Assembly (NCBI GenBank): GCA_932294295.1
Contig: OW028576.1
Coordinates: 49,246,199 to 49,310,198 of the forward strand
DNA length: 64,000 nt
Origin: Alitta virens
Lineage: Eukaryota; Annelida; Polychaeta; Phyllodocida; Nereididae
Direction of reading: 5' to 3'
How positions within the stretch are numbered: position 1 is the stretch's first letter; the number at the start of each line of letters is the position of its first letter. Both the position numbers and the translations under genes were made by a program. Below, piece after piece: positions 22,508 through 33,572 of this stretch. The notes beneath the pieces were generated by a model, which saw only the letters and a program-made list of their open reading frames with translations, was not told the DNA's origin and did no database searches.

Positions 22508-23889
22508 TCACCAGAGGTTGGTCGGGGTCCCTTGGAGGGCCTTGAGGGCCTAGTTTTTCTCTCATCCCTGCCAGTTTCTCTGGCCCTTCGTGACCCCTCC
22601 CCCGACTTTTGGTTTGAACGGCCAGGGCCTTTTCTTCTCTCCCTTTGTGGTCTAGGGCAATTCCGCCTAATATGGCCGTATTCATGACAAGTGTAACATT
22701 TTCGGTCTTTATAGTCGGGGGGGCCTGGCTCGGCGGTGCGGTCCCCCGTGGGGTGGGCACCGTCTCGGCCTGCCAACATGTCCCTCATGAAGGAGTAGAA
22801 CATCCTTTTCATTTGTTCCTCGGTCACTGGGGCACTATATTGGGACTCCCTGGCTGGCCGGGGAATGGGAGAGGGCTCCACTTCATCCGCATGAACCATG
22901 GCCACAGCCCCTGGAGGGCCCATGTCAGGCTTATGGGGCTTGGCTGCCTCATAGGCAGCCTCATACTGGGTGGCCAGGTCAATAGCATCTTGAAGTGTGG
23001 CTGGTTTCAGAGCCCCCAACCAAAATCTCATCTGGGTGGACCCGGAGGTTTCCATAAACCTTTCTTTGGCAAACCTTTCTTGTTCTTCCCCTGTGGACGC
23101 TGGATTGGCCTTCCTGGACAAATCCAGAAGGAACAGGCCATAAGACTCCAGGTCCATATCCGGGCCCCTCTTTGCATTGAACCATTTATTTCGGTAGGCG
23201 TCCAGGGCCCTAGTGGAACAAAATAGAGACCTTAATTGATCAACCATTCTAGTCCAAGATTTCTCGTAGGGCAGGGACACTATTTTCAAACGGGCTGGGC
23301 CATCAATGCTGGTCCACAAGTGAAAACAGCGCTCTTCATCAGTCCACCCATTAAAGTCGGCCACCCTTCTGAACTCTAGCAAATAATCGGTAAAAGCGAC
23401 CCCTTGCCCATCATATAGTGGAGGAAGGGCTTCCCGGCGCCTCCTACGCCGTTTAGGAAGGGCACGACCTTTTGGGGCAGCTTCGCCGGCCATTACGGCC
23501 CCAGCGGCTCCGCTTGCCCCCACAGGTTCTCGCCCTATTCTAGTCCTGTACTCTGGAGAGGAAGGGGGTGTAGATGCCGAGGAGTCGTCTGACGACTCCT
23601 TGTCTGAGTGGTCCAACACCCTGCGTTCACTTTGGGCCCGGGGCTGAACCTGGGACTTGCCTGTTTTCTTACCAAGACCCTTATTTTTCGAGGATCCTGG
23701 CAGAGGCGAGTCCCTATTTACAAGGCTAGTGTCCCCCCCCATTGGCTCATCAATAGCGACATCAGCCTCTTGACTGGCTGGCTGAATGCCACGTGTTGGA
23801 TCAGTCGTCAGCCCAGCCACGTCTTGGCTGTCAGCTGGCTGACGCACTCCCCTTGTTGATTTGGGCCTCAATCCCGAAGCACCTGGCAT
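22468..23889 (-). CDS. gag: Gypsy Gag polyprotein
   Basis: 473 residues from the first ATG at 23889; the frame is open a further 22 codons upstream but without an ATG. The N-terminal 150 residues are Ser/Pro-rich and disordered. A basic stretch (KRRRRRREALPP) is followed by a helical capsid-like region (PPLYDGQGVAFTDYLLEFRR through TQYEAAYEAAKP). This part includes the W- and L-rich segments usual in Ty3/Gypsy Gag. A single CCHC zinc knuckle (CYTCHEYGHIRRNC, residues 398-411) is followed by a very basic tail that would bind RNA. The protein should form the particle that packages element RNA. No disruption is seen. Confidence 0.93.
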   Translation of the reverse strand: MPGASGLRPKSTRGVRQPADSQDVAGLTTDPTRGIQPASQEADVAIDEPMGGDTSLVNRDSPLPGSSKNKGLGKKTGKSQVQPRAQSERRVLDHSDKESSDDSSASTPPSSPEYRTRIGREPVGASGAAGAVMAGEAAPKGRALPKRRRRRREALPPLYDGQGVAFTDYLLEFRRVADFNGWTDEERCFHLWTSIDGPARLKIVSLPYEKSWTRMVDQLRSLFCSTRALDAYRNKWFNAKRGPDMDLESYGLFLLDLSRKANPASTGEEQERFAKERFMETSGSTQMRFWLGALKPATLQDAIDLATQYEAAYEAAKPHKPDMGPPGAVAMVHADEVEPSPIPRPARESQYSAPVTEEQMKRMFYSFMRDMLAGRDGAHPTGDRTAEPGPPDYKDRKCYTCHEYGHIRRNCPRPQRERRKGPGRSNQKSGEGSRRARETGRDERKTRPSRPSKGPRPTSGERKQKGRTDSPKE

Positions 23890-24278
23890 GGCTGAAGGCG
23901 AGTTGAGTTCCCCACAGAAATCAGTCAATAACAAGTGAAACCGGCCTATCGGCAATAATTAGTCAACTACTAATGTACAGACGTACAAACGTGGCCAGGG
24001 CAGGGCCACTAAGTCAAAAGAGCTAGCACTTGCAAAGAAGTGGAAACACTTAGCTGCCTCCTCTGCGTGGTGAGTAATGCAGGAGGAATTCCCTTGTGTA
24101 TTAGAGTTCCTTATATCCTTATCAATTACGAAAGTTCCTTTGTTTTGTGCGTTAGAGTTCCTTATCAATGTTCCTTTTGCCAAAATATAATCCTAATCTT
24201 TATCTTCGAAGATAATTCTTTCTCAGTGCGAGAGTGAGTAATCCTTGCTGAACAGAAGCTCTTCTTGGACTGAGTCGG
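23890..24278 (-). other. 5' leader of the Gypsy element
   Basis: About 390 bp between primer site and gag ATG, containing two short repeats of TTAGAGTTCCTTAT (plus-strand about 24100 and 24151). It would carry the packaging signal, which I cannot define from sequence. Confidence 0.6.
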
Positions 24279-24296
24279 GTCCCACATCGGGCGCCA
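24279..24296 (-). promoter_or_regulatory. primer binding site, tRNA-Lys-like
   Basis: On the element's strand TGGCGCCCGATGTGGGAC starts three bases inside the 5' LTR. It is the complement of a tRNA 3' end with CCA. The first ten bases match the tRNA-Lys primer sites of many retroelements; the last eight fit a Lys tRNA with a different T-stem. Confidence 0.8.
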
Positions 24297-24299
24297 ATT

Positions 24300-24540
24300 T
24301 GTAGGGTCCCTCTGGAATGGACTCAGACCAAGACAAGGATTCAAGTTCACATGTTTTATTACGCCCTGCCCCAACACACACGTCCTATCTCTAGCCCTAC
24401 AAAGATCTAACTACTCGAGATGACGCCTCCTAGCGCCAGCAACCCCCGTCACGTGGGGTCCATGCTGTGGCAGCGACATGCTCCGCATTCTAGGTCAACG
24501 GTTTAACATTTCGAATTTTAAGGGGATGCAGGTCACCACA
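24300..24540 (-). repeat. 5' LTR (right copy, 241 bp)
   Basis: The same sequence as 14404-14644, as far as can be read. It should contain the element's promoter. AATAAA on the element's strand lies at 24355-24360. Confidence 0.97.
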
Positions 24541-24544
24541 GTAC
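24541..24544. repeat. target-site duplication, right copy (GTAC)
   Basis: GTAC immediately follows the 5' LTR end and matches 14400-14403. The empty site would read GATTGGTACATTTG. Confidence 0.8.
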
Positions 24545-24574
24545 ATTTGTAACATTTAAGCATGTTATAGTTGA

Positions 24575-24790
24575 CAGCATTTGCCAGAGACAAGTCTGGG
24601 CTAAAAGAAAAGTCCATGCACTTTTAAGAGTGGTCTATGCATTTGCCAGAGTAGTCTAGATTCATGCTTGAGTGGTCTATGTATTTGTCAGACTGGTCTG
24701 TGCATTTGTTGTGGTAGTCTATCCATTGGCCCCAGCTGCATTTATCAGAGCTGTCCTTGCATTTGTCACAGCATCTTATGTATTGCATCT
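24575..24790. repeat. degenerate minisatellite, GTCTATGCATTTGYCAGAGT type
   Basis: Roughly 33-36-bp units containing GGTCTATGCATTTGCCAGA and variants are repeated about six times with substantial divergence. Confidence 0.7.
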
Positions 24791-27207
24791 AACCGACTCT
24801 ACTGATTGCAATTGAAGTCTATAATAGTATTCCTGTCCTGTGTAACATTCACCAGTCCTTGTGCCAACTTAATACAATTGCATTCTGCTTTCCTTCTGTC
24901 AGTTGGATGGTGTGAGCTCCTTTTGGCATGTCAAGTGGATGCTGCCTGCCAGAAATGTCCATGTGTCATGTCAGAAGGGCAGCTTAATGTCAATGGGGAT
25001 TTCAATGCGAGTCATTCAATGCATCAATGCATATGCTGGTCTATACAGCTGATGTTTATGGTATATCTCAGTCTGTAGTTCTCCTGACAGACCTAGGTGG
25101 CTGCATTAAAAGCCAATTAGTATCAATAGAAAAAAGTCCGCTTGCATGTTTCACTTCTTTCTTTGCTGAGATATAATGTAAGCCCCAATAGTTGCCTGAG
25201 AGGGTAGTTAATACAAAGACAGGACTGACAGACACAAGGCAAGTAGACAGCAATTCAGACCACTGATATAAGAATAATCTTAGCATTTATATATAAGCAG
25301 CTTCCAGAATTATTTATACAATTAAGATAAGACACTTCATGAGAGAAGAACGAGACTTCCAAGAATTTTGACTTAAGTTTCAATTATTTTTATTTTTTTA
25401 TATATATCCTGCCTTTAACTCACTCTTGTAAATATTATAAACATTGCATCATTATATGTGGCTTTTGCATGAATAAAGATTATCATTATACATTGTATAT
25501 GCATCTTTTTATTCATTTATTTATGAAGTGTACCTTGAGAGGTATTCTAGTTTTATGTGGCTATAATGAAAGGAAATGTGCTCCATAAGCTACAATGTAA
25601 CAAAATATTTACATTACAAACACTTTTCACTAAACAGTAAATTCTCACTTATTGTCCCGAATAAAACATTATCTTTCAGACAATCTGACCAGTTCATTCG
25701 AATAAAGTGACTTCTACTAAAGGTGCAATGCAACTCAACACTTCTTCAAATTCCAGCAAAATCTTCTCTGTCTAAATCAAATCAATGATAAATTAAACAG
25801 CGGTTGACATATCTCAAAATCTCACCTAGTAGAGTTCCTGAATAAATCTGGTGGGCCATTTTGGAAGAGAATTGCCAGATTTATTAGAGCATTTGACACC
25901 ACGCAGCTTTCCCACAGTCACAGTAAGTTTAGCTCAGAATATCTTTCATTGCTACTTCACAATTTCAGATTTATATTTCCAAGTGTCGTTTGACAGTCCT
26001 CTGCATTGAATGCATTCACTGGTTATAGATATCTGTGAAGCTTTTGACAGTGGATCTGATTTCAAGCCAACCCAGTCAACAGTCAGATGCTTGATCATGG
26101 TCTAAAATCCTTCCACAATTTAGAATATCAGCAACTCAAATGTTACGAGGCTAAACTTAGAATTTCACGACCTCAAAGGTTAGTCACAGTTACTAACTTC
26201 GAAAGATAATGTTAGGTATACAAGTTTGGTGGTTTCTTGTTGTAAAAGGAGGTATAGTGTGCCAGATTACTTTGAACCATACCCCTAGCTGGCAAACCTT
26301 GCTTAAGTTTCATATTCTATCTTAATTTTCGAAAAAAAACTTTATGCAGATTATTATAGGTTAAATTCTATTGCAATTATCTCAGTACCACCAGACAATG
26401 AACAATTGATTAACTTGAAAGTGAGGCTAATTAATACGGCTGTTGCATAATATTTATCAATAAACAAAGACATAACACAAATAAAGACTTTGGGACCAAA
26501 GTGTTCTCTACTAAAACTAGCCCAACCAGTGCAACAAAAACCCTATTTAGCTCTATTCATAGTTCAGGTATCAGAGGGCATCTTTGTCACCCCTTTTGAT
26601 GTCATGACACCCTTCCCAGCACGCACTGGGGTGTCTAGATTGCAGCAATAAACCCCTTTTGTCCGGACAATTGTCCTGACTGAGCACAACTATTGTCCTG
26701 TGTGATGCACAAGATATTGGACAAGCCACAAGCCTTAGATCCTGTGGAGATGATAAAGATGCAAAGATGCATTTATACATCACAGGTTGTCAGAGGCTTC
26801 CGCTCGGTCTAAATAGTTAAAATAGAGACTGGAAAATGGGGCAAATAATGCGAATAAATCTCAAATATGTACATGGTTTAATATGGGAGACCTCCAACAG
26901 ACAGGCAATTGCAAAAGACTTTTTATTACCAATTGATGTACACATCAAATAAACGCAGTCAATATATTATTGTTATTTCTTGGAATATTAGGGAGACTTT
27001 TAGAGCTCTAAATATCCCTACGTTATCCTACGAATGTCTACATGTCTGGCTGTCTTTCTGCACAGTTATGTAATTTTCTGCAAAATCAACTAAACTACAT
27101 GTGAGTAAGGACTCCTTTTTGCTTTTATACTGAACTATACAGATTTATCTGATTTCATATCTTGATGTCATTGGAAATAACAAAACAATTTTCTTTCGTA
27201 TCATGGT

Positions 27208-27560
27208 GCAGCTGAAGTCACTGATGACTTGACTGCATTTTCTTTAGTTCCATAATCAATGATACTAGTTAGGGGTGATTTCAATACCCACCAACGGTTG
27301 CCTTATAGTCAGAGGTGATTTCAATATCTTCAACAGTTGCATGCTGCAGGTGTGTAGGCACTGATGATTTTAATGCATTCTCTTTACTATAATAATAACA
27401 AATGATTATAGTATAGAGAGATGTTAATACCCACCAACAGCTCCCTTATAGTCAGAGGTGATTTCAATATCTTCAACAGTTGCATGCTGCAGCTGGTGAT
27501 TTGAAAGCATTATCTTAAATATCTCCAACAATTGCCTCATAGTCAGAGGTGATTTCAATA
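27208..27560 (+). repeat. 143-bp tandem repeat, about 2.4 copies
   Basis: Copy 1 (about 27208-27348) and copy 2 (about 27349-27490) share the end TCAGAGGTGATTTCAATATC followed by TTCAACAGTTGCATGCTGCAG. A partial third copy runs to about 27560. Each unit contains two GATTT-AAT segments that read GDFN or DDFN. Confidence 0.8.
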
Positions 27561-27900
27561 TTTTCTTTCGAACCCAAACAACAAACCATATTAGCAAAAT
27601 GCCTGGGGTCAATGGCCTCATATTTCTCGAGGGAATTCCCCATCAATCATATTAAGGGAGAGGGGGTCACAACCGACAAATTCGTCTTGTCTTTTGTCCC
27701 TTGGCTAAAAAACTATATTGTCTTGTCAGTTAAACAAAGTTACAACACAAGGCCTTTGTTAAGCTTCATTTTGCTCAAACACCAGTTCTAAGGCTAAGTT
27801 GAGTTGAGTTCAAATGTGTTATGTTGTCAACAGCCATGGTAAATATCAATTATGAGCATTTTAAATTAGTTAAATAATACCATTAGAAACTATGACACCT

Positions 27901-27935
<35 letters not shown>
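27901..27935. repeat. GATA microsatellite
   Basis: About nine perfect GATA units. Confidence 0.97.
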
Positions 27936-27956
27936 GTCACTATAAATATATACTAC

Positions 27957-28060
27957 GCTGGGGCAAGTAAAAGACCCCACCAAAAGAGGTTAATGTGTAT
28001 GATGGTGTGGACTCCAAGCACTTGCATGATCTCATCATTACGTCAGCCTGCAAGTGGCCA
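27957..28060 (+). repeat. dispersed repeat family P, copy 3
   Basis: CTGGGGCAAGTAAAAGACCC, then TTAATGTGTATGATGGTGTGG, ACTCCAAG and ATCTCATCATTACGTCAGCC. This is the same block order as the copies at 5532 and 50371. Confidence 0.75.
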
Positions 28061-28714
28061 ATTAAGTTGAAACATATCCAGAAACTCTTTTTTATGATCA
28101 TCCATTAAGCCCAGGCCTATATTCGAGGCAGTTGATCAGTAAACTCTAGGGTGGTAGTAAAATACTAGAATTACTTTGGCGAAGTTTCAATAATCCTACT
28201 AACTCACACACAAAGTACAGTTAAAAAACATTTAAAAAACATTTAAAAAACAGAAAGCTCCAAGCAAAGCCTTAAAAAATGGAAATATTAGCAAAAACTA
28301 CACACTGAACAAACAAAGACCAAAAAGTACAAAAACCAACATTATTATTAATGTATCTATTCGAAGTAATTTTAACAATTTGACATTACCACACATGTCC
28401 TAGCGAGAGATGATAGTTTGGTATCCGTTTCAGGAGTAAATATTTTAGAACAAGATGAATTGTGTGGGATAAGAGACCAAAAACAAACACTTGTAGTAAG
28501 GAGCAAACATTTGGTGGAGCGTTTTCTTGTAGTTCTCGTGTATTCTCATGTATTCTCGTGTGCTGCGAGACATGAAAAAGCCTCTCTAAAATGACAAGAA
28601 CTTCTCTGGAGCTAAGCAAGGACAGGGTGTAAGTGTGTGCAGAACAAACACATCTTGCAGGGCAATGTGTAATAACCCCGAGTACACAATAACTTCTCTT
28701 CTAAGACCACCCAT

Positions 28715-28995
28715 GGGTAAAGCGAGGTGGTCTTATTAGAGAGGTTGTTTACAATGAAATACAATGGAGCCCAACTTCAAGACGACCTCACTATTAAGAC
28801 CACTTCACTATTAAGAACACCTCACTAATAAGACCACCTCACTATTAAGGCCACATCACCATTAATACCACCTCGCTATTAAGACCACCTCACTATCAAA
28901 ACCACCTCATTTATAAAAGACCACCTTACTATTCAACACCATCTCAATAATAAAACCACCTCACTATCAATACTACCCATTTTACCCCCCCCCCC
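28715..28995. repeat. minisatellite, CACCTCACTATTAAGAC type, inverted start
   Basis: Begins with a reverse-oriented unit (GCGAGGTGGTCTTATTAGAG) and turns around at about 28770 into forward units (CCTCACTATTAAGACCACCT) that continue until a 14-C run. Both orientations of the dispersed family thus meet here. Confidence 0.85.
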
Positions 28996-29823
28996 CCCTC
29001 GTCCCCTCAAAAAATTCTTACAAGACCCTGTTGGCTATAATTATGCAAATGAGCTGCTCCCATGATTCCTCACTGCCCATTGTTGGAGGCGATTGTTCCC
29101 TGTCTGCACACAGAGTGATTGTTTGTGGCCTCAGGAACAATTGGAACAATCCAGTCTCGACCTGGGATGAGATTGTTCATGAATTAAAAGACTAAGAAAG
29201 AAAATAATACTTTTTTGGAAGAAAAGAAAATAGACTAACAAATTAATAAGCATATAACATGTTCATCCCAACAATGATTCACTGGTTTACAGATTGACTA
29301 AAACATCGACATAAAGCCGATAATCAGAATCATCATCAATCAATCGGTTTACCAATCAATCGGCATTCGCTATACTGTCTCCAAGCATGAAATGTACAAA
29401 CTTTTCTTTTCACTGACAAAATTAAAATCAATTCACTTTTAGACAAATTGGAGATTTAATCCTGAATTAGTTACTTCAAAGGCTACAAAACCTGCAACTT
29501 TATCAATAATCTTTCGAACGTTCCATTTTTGCTGCGGGGCAGTGGTTGCCATGACAAGAGAAGGCCCGCAGCAAGAGTGCCATCTTGGGGCATGTGTTTA
29601 TTTGAAGAAGTTTATCAAAAAGATTTATTATTGGACAAAGCAGTACTCTGTCAATTGGCAGAATATCAATAGAATTTTGTAGCATACCGAGACAAGGTGA
29701 TAATTTGGCCTCAGGAAAACGCCAAGAGCAACAAACAAAACAGACATGTTGTCCTCCTCCTCAGGAATTATTCATAGGAAAAAGGTCTTATCTTGACAAG
29801 AACAAAATGTATTTACCCAGTAC

Positions 29824-29960
29824 GAAGGAAGGAAGGAAGGAAGGAAGGAAGGAAGGAAGGAAGGAAGGAAGGAAGGAAGGAAGGAAGGAAGGAAGGAAGG
29901 AAGGAAGGAAGGAAGGAAGGAAGGAAGGAAGGAAGGAAGGAAGGAAGGAAGGAAGGAAGA
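29824..29960. repeat. GGAA tetranucleotide microsatellite, about 34 units
   Basis: An uninterrupted (GGAA)n run of about 137 bp. The Lys-Glu-Gly-Arg or Ser-Phe-Leu-Pro frames that read through it are repeat artefacts. Confidence 0.99.
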
Positions 29961-31000
29961 TTTAAATAATGAAAAGATAAGCAAAGAAAACAAGACAAAG
30001 AAAAGAATTGAAAGTTAGAATCAAAGAAAGAAATGTTTACTTTTGAACTAATCCCAGCATCCATTGAACCCATCACACTACGGTGTTAAATCTAGACGGG
30101 GCAAGGTGGCTGACATTTGCCAAAAATCTTTGTCTAAGTCCAAACAAACATTTCATTATTCCCTAACCAGCCTACTTATAGAAATCGCTGGGTATATCCT
30201 GGGAAATGACATCCAAACAATGCTAGATAATGCCAGACAATGCCAGACAATGCCGATTGTTCAGTACATTGTTCCAGAACGAGGCTTATATTGTCAGATA
30301 AGATTAGGCAATGAGTGTTGAGGAAGGTAACTCAACAGGTAACTGAGTAAATTAATCAAAGACATACAAGCTTGTCTGTCTGTATGTACATAGGAATTTG
30401 TCTATGTCTGTCTATCTAGCTGTCTGGTGTATTTCTAAAACATAATTCAACAATTAAAGTGTAAAGTTTCCTAATTTTGCTTCTAATTTTTTTTCTCATT
30501 TTTCTTCAGAACTTCAGAACAGCACATCATTGATCATGTCAGGACATTTTACTAAGGGCTGTTGCTATGGACCCATCAGCAAAGTAAAGCTGTAACAGTA
30601 TCCATGGCAACCATATCTGTTTACATCTAATTTAGTGAAAAATGCTTCTACGGGACAAAGGTCATAATTAAAACGAAGAAAAAAATGTGTTAAATTTATG
30701 GAATTTTTCTAACTCCATCTTTTGCATTTATCTTAATTTGCTCTCATAAAATTTAGACAGTTTTGAATACACAGTGGAACATGTTGAAATATAGATAAAA
30801 TTACTGGAGCATGGTTAACCCTATAAATATCAAACACTCTTACATGTGTGACGATTTATTCAAACCCTTATTTTCACGAATCACTTACTATAGGTCATTT
30901 AAAGGTAATGTACTAAATACTAACATTTAACTTCAATTCAATGGTAATGATTAAATATTTTGACTAGCAATATCCCACTTTAGATTTTTTGTACATAGGC

Positions 31001-31146
31001 CTACATGGCCAAATGTGCCACATGCGTTTTCCATGCGTGTATCCAAACGCATGGTTTTCACCTCATTTTAATTAGGTAAAAACCATGCGTTTTCCATGCG
31101 TTTATCCTTCTCATGGAAAACGCATGTGGCACATTTGGCCATGTAG
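31001..31146. mobile_element. MITE-like foldback element, complete copy
   Basis: 146 bp with perfect 35-bp terminal inverted repeats that start CTACATGGCCAAATGTGCCA and end TGGCACATTTGGCCATGTAG. The interior repeats ACGCATGGTTTT / AAAACCATGCGT around an AT-rich loop, so almost the whole element can fold into one hairpin. No coding capacity. A shorter relative is at 14311-14393. The target duplication is unclear. Confidence 0.85.
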
Positions 31147-32299
31147 ATGTAATTTCATGTCTCAAATAGAGGCCTGGGTAGTTATGCCACCGCTGTAATG
31201 AAGATAAATGTATGTGGTAGAAACCGGACTGAAGCGGTAATTCAAGTACAGAGTGAAATACCGTAATGACCCTATTACAAACCAGAGGTATTCTGAAACG
31301 GGCCAATTTCTTCTTATTTCTCAATATCAAAAGCATGGTTACTAAAATATAAACCTAAGAGTAAATCTTGTTAAATTTTGACCACTATTTTCACTCGCTT
31401 ACAATTCCCCAGCGAATATAATTGTCCACACGTTCGAGTATAAATATCTCTTGGTAGATTTATTGCCTTTATTTCCTTTATTTTCTAGTCTTTCAGTGCT
31501 CATCTATTCTCGCAATAAATCTTGTAATTAAAAAAGGAAAAGTTTTAAAGCCCCCAGAAATAAACAACATTTTCTCCTCCTAGAACGCTAAATCACAAAA
31601 ATCTTCAAAATACTCGACCGTTTTTGGTGACTGTTTTTTCCCCGTGTGATAAATGTCATGTAAGGACTTAATTACAAGTCACAGATTCCCCTTAAGCTAT
31701 CGGCATTCTTGCCAAACTAGAAGTAAAAAGCGATAGTTAACAAATTCCTAAAAGAGAGGCAGACAAGCACTGCCAACTTGGTAAAACGCACAGAAAGTAA
31801 CTAGCTCAAGATAAAGCCGAACAAAGGATTTACTAATGAACCTGACCAACCGAAAAGCCATAAAACCAATACTTTTTCACAGAACACCTCAAACTGGTAC
31901 ACTTCATAAGTCTGCTTTCATCTGTTATTACTCAATTTACTTCACAGTGCAAGATTAGCGTTGCCTTTCGAAACAAAATTAATTAAAACGTAAGGCATCA
32001 AATGTACATTAAAATGCACTAGAAATACTGCTGCTCGGGTCCCCTTGCTTCAACCAATCAGAATTTAGAGCGGGAAGCTGTGCAACCAATAGGGCTGCAC
32101 CATGCTGCCAGTAGCCACCTAGTGGAAATGTGTGGAAAATCTAAAGGATGAGGAATTGAACAACTTTCCGCATGTATAACAAGATAGCCAGTTATTGCGG
32201 ATATTCTGGCAGATTTATTGACGTTTATAACACAAAAACTGGTGTTACTATAAGCGCTAATCCTAAGAGAGCTAATAAAGAGGTAGAACATGTACTTAC

Positions 32300-32599
32300 A
32301 CTGAACGGCAATTGTAGATGAGGCCCTGACGGGTGATCCCAAATTCGCATCATTTTCGACGCTGCAGCTGAAATTACTTCGATGATCCAGTCGAGAGACG
32401 ACTGTCGTCAAAACACTAGATGTCTCCCCGAAGGGTTCTTGGGGTGGTGACGTCACAATACCATCACTAACTGTGACGTCATTCCTCTTCCAGGTGAAAG
32501 CAGGAGGGGGGTTTCCCCCACTGGAGGTGCATGTCAGAACGAGGGTGTCCCCCTCTGTCAGGGGTGCTGATGGGGGGATGGAAGGCTGTCCTGGTACAA
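32300..32599 (-). CDS. Ig receptor gene, exon 2 as seen (second Ig domain, CD80-like C2-set)
   Basis: A 300-bp exon on the minus strand. The acceptor TTCTTGTTTCAG lies just right of 32599 and the donor GTAAGTACA begins at 32299. It enters and leaves in phase 1, the usual arrangement for shuffled Ig exons. It encodes one whole domain. VVPGQPSIPPSAPLTEGDTL leads into the first cysteine (VLTC). GGNPPPAFTWKRN has the core tryptophan, and a SNFSCSVEN segment has the second cysteine. The GGNPP-x-TW pattern is typical of the second domain of Kirrel, nephrin and SNS/hibris proteins. The split last codon joins exon 3 as Tyr. Two TGACGTCA octamers (32448, 32474) lie inside the coding sequence. Confidence 0.87.
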
Positions 32600-33017
32600 C
32601 TGAAACAAGAAAGTAAAGATATTCAATCACACTGTTGAAATAAAATTAAAATGGATTATCATAGATCTCTTTCTATGGTCTTCAAATATGGTCTGGCACT
32701 TGGTATATGGTCTTTTACAGCCACAATCTAGTCTTTACAATAACTACAAAAAACCTTTTTTCAAATTGTAATCCCTATTTCCCATACCACATTGTATCAA
32801 TCGTTCAGACATCGCTGGCACACCGAGCTATACAAAACACCATGGTTTGCAACAAGTTATCAATCAAATACGGTAAAAAAAATATATATTTCTAAAATCT
32901 TGAATCCGCATTGTCCGATACCGTATTAGTTCGAAAAGACTCCGGGGTTCTAGCATATCAGAGTCTTAAATGAGTTTCGTCCTGTGATATGCTGACTGTA
33001 AGGATTAATAAAGTATT

Positions 33018-33066
33018 GTTCTATTCTTCCATTCTATTCTATTCTTCCATTCTATTCTATTCTATC
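33018..33066. repeat. TTCTA / TTCCA pentanucleotide repeat
   Basis: Tandem CTATT and CTTCCATT units. Confidence 0.85.
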
Positions 33067-33237
33067 TAACACCGTTGTTTGCAACCAATGATTAATCAAA
33101 TACGGTAATGAAGGAGGTTAATCTAGGATGAGAATTCCTCGCAGTCCAATCGTCATTCTACACTTCTCTTATTTCTTTGCAAGAAGTTGCACTATGTCAG
33201 CAGCTCCAGGCATATCTACAATCATACCAACTGCATA

Positions 33238-33293
33238 CAGTGCAAGACAAATGCATAGTGCGAGACAAATGCATAGTGCAAGACAAATGCAGC
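33238..33293. repeat. 19-bp tandem repeat, three copies
   Basis: Three near-identical AGTGCRAGACAAATGCAT units in a row. Confidence 0.85.
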
Positions 33294-33539
33294 TCCAAAT
33301 GCATTCATCTGCATTCTGAAATGGACATTCTCCAGGGCTACAACCTGCTATCTGAGATCAACAGATGCAGAGCAACAAAGGACCATAAACCAATTTCATA
33401 ATCTTAAGCTTTCTCATTCGTGTACAAACTGCAAACAAAAAGGTTGAAATTCCGCCATTAGCCGAAAGTCATCTTGTCATCCTTATACACCCAAATCCTT
33501 TCTGACTAATTAGAGTTAGGTTATCTGGAGTGACTAACT

Positions 33540-33572
33540 CTCAGTCAGTCAGTCAGTCAGTCAGTCAGTCAG
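33540..33572. repeat. CAGT microsatellite
   Basis: About eight perfect CAGT units. Confidence 0.95.

Larger units (their letters stand above)
14404..24540 (-). mobile_element. complete Ty3/Gypsy LTR retrotransposon with a zinc-finger third ORF
   Basis: A 10.1-kb element on the minus strand, in the same sense as the Ig gene whose intron it occupies. Order in its own direction: 5' LTR (24300-24540), primer site (24279-24296), gag, pol, a 1-kb spacer, a third ORF, short tandem duplications, a purine tract, and the 3' LTR (14404-14644). The two LTRs show no difference on direct reading and all three large ORFs are uninterrupted, so insertion was recent and the copy may be competent. The coding body is much richer in G+C than the AT-rich flanks. 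There is no chromodomain after integrase and no env-like ORF (no signal peptide or membrane segment seen). RT, protease and integrase motifs place it in Ty3/Gypsy (Metaviridae); the clade is not resolved. Confidence 0.97.
24791..32299. other. intron of the Ig receptor gene (right part)
   Basis: AT-rich intronic DNA between the retrotransposon and exon 2. No exon was seen. It contains a GDFNA-like snippet (24992-25010), KAFD-like snippets (about 25883-25900, 26025-26050), the local repeats listed separately, a 14-C run (28985-28998), and X-box-like ATCCATGGCAACC (about 30600). Confidence 0.65.

Noticed and set aside
29705..30076. Long open frames of Lys-Glu-Gly-Arg or Leu-Pro-Ser-Phe repeats
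   Set aside because: They are translations of the GGAA microsatellite in different frames.
32058..32299. Extension of the second Ig exon through its donor into the intron
   Set aside because: A strong GTAAGTACA donor at 32299 fits the phase of exon 3; the read-through residues are not Ig-like.
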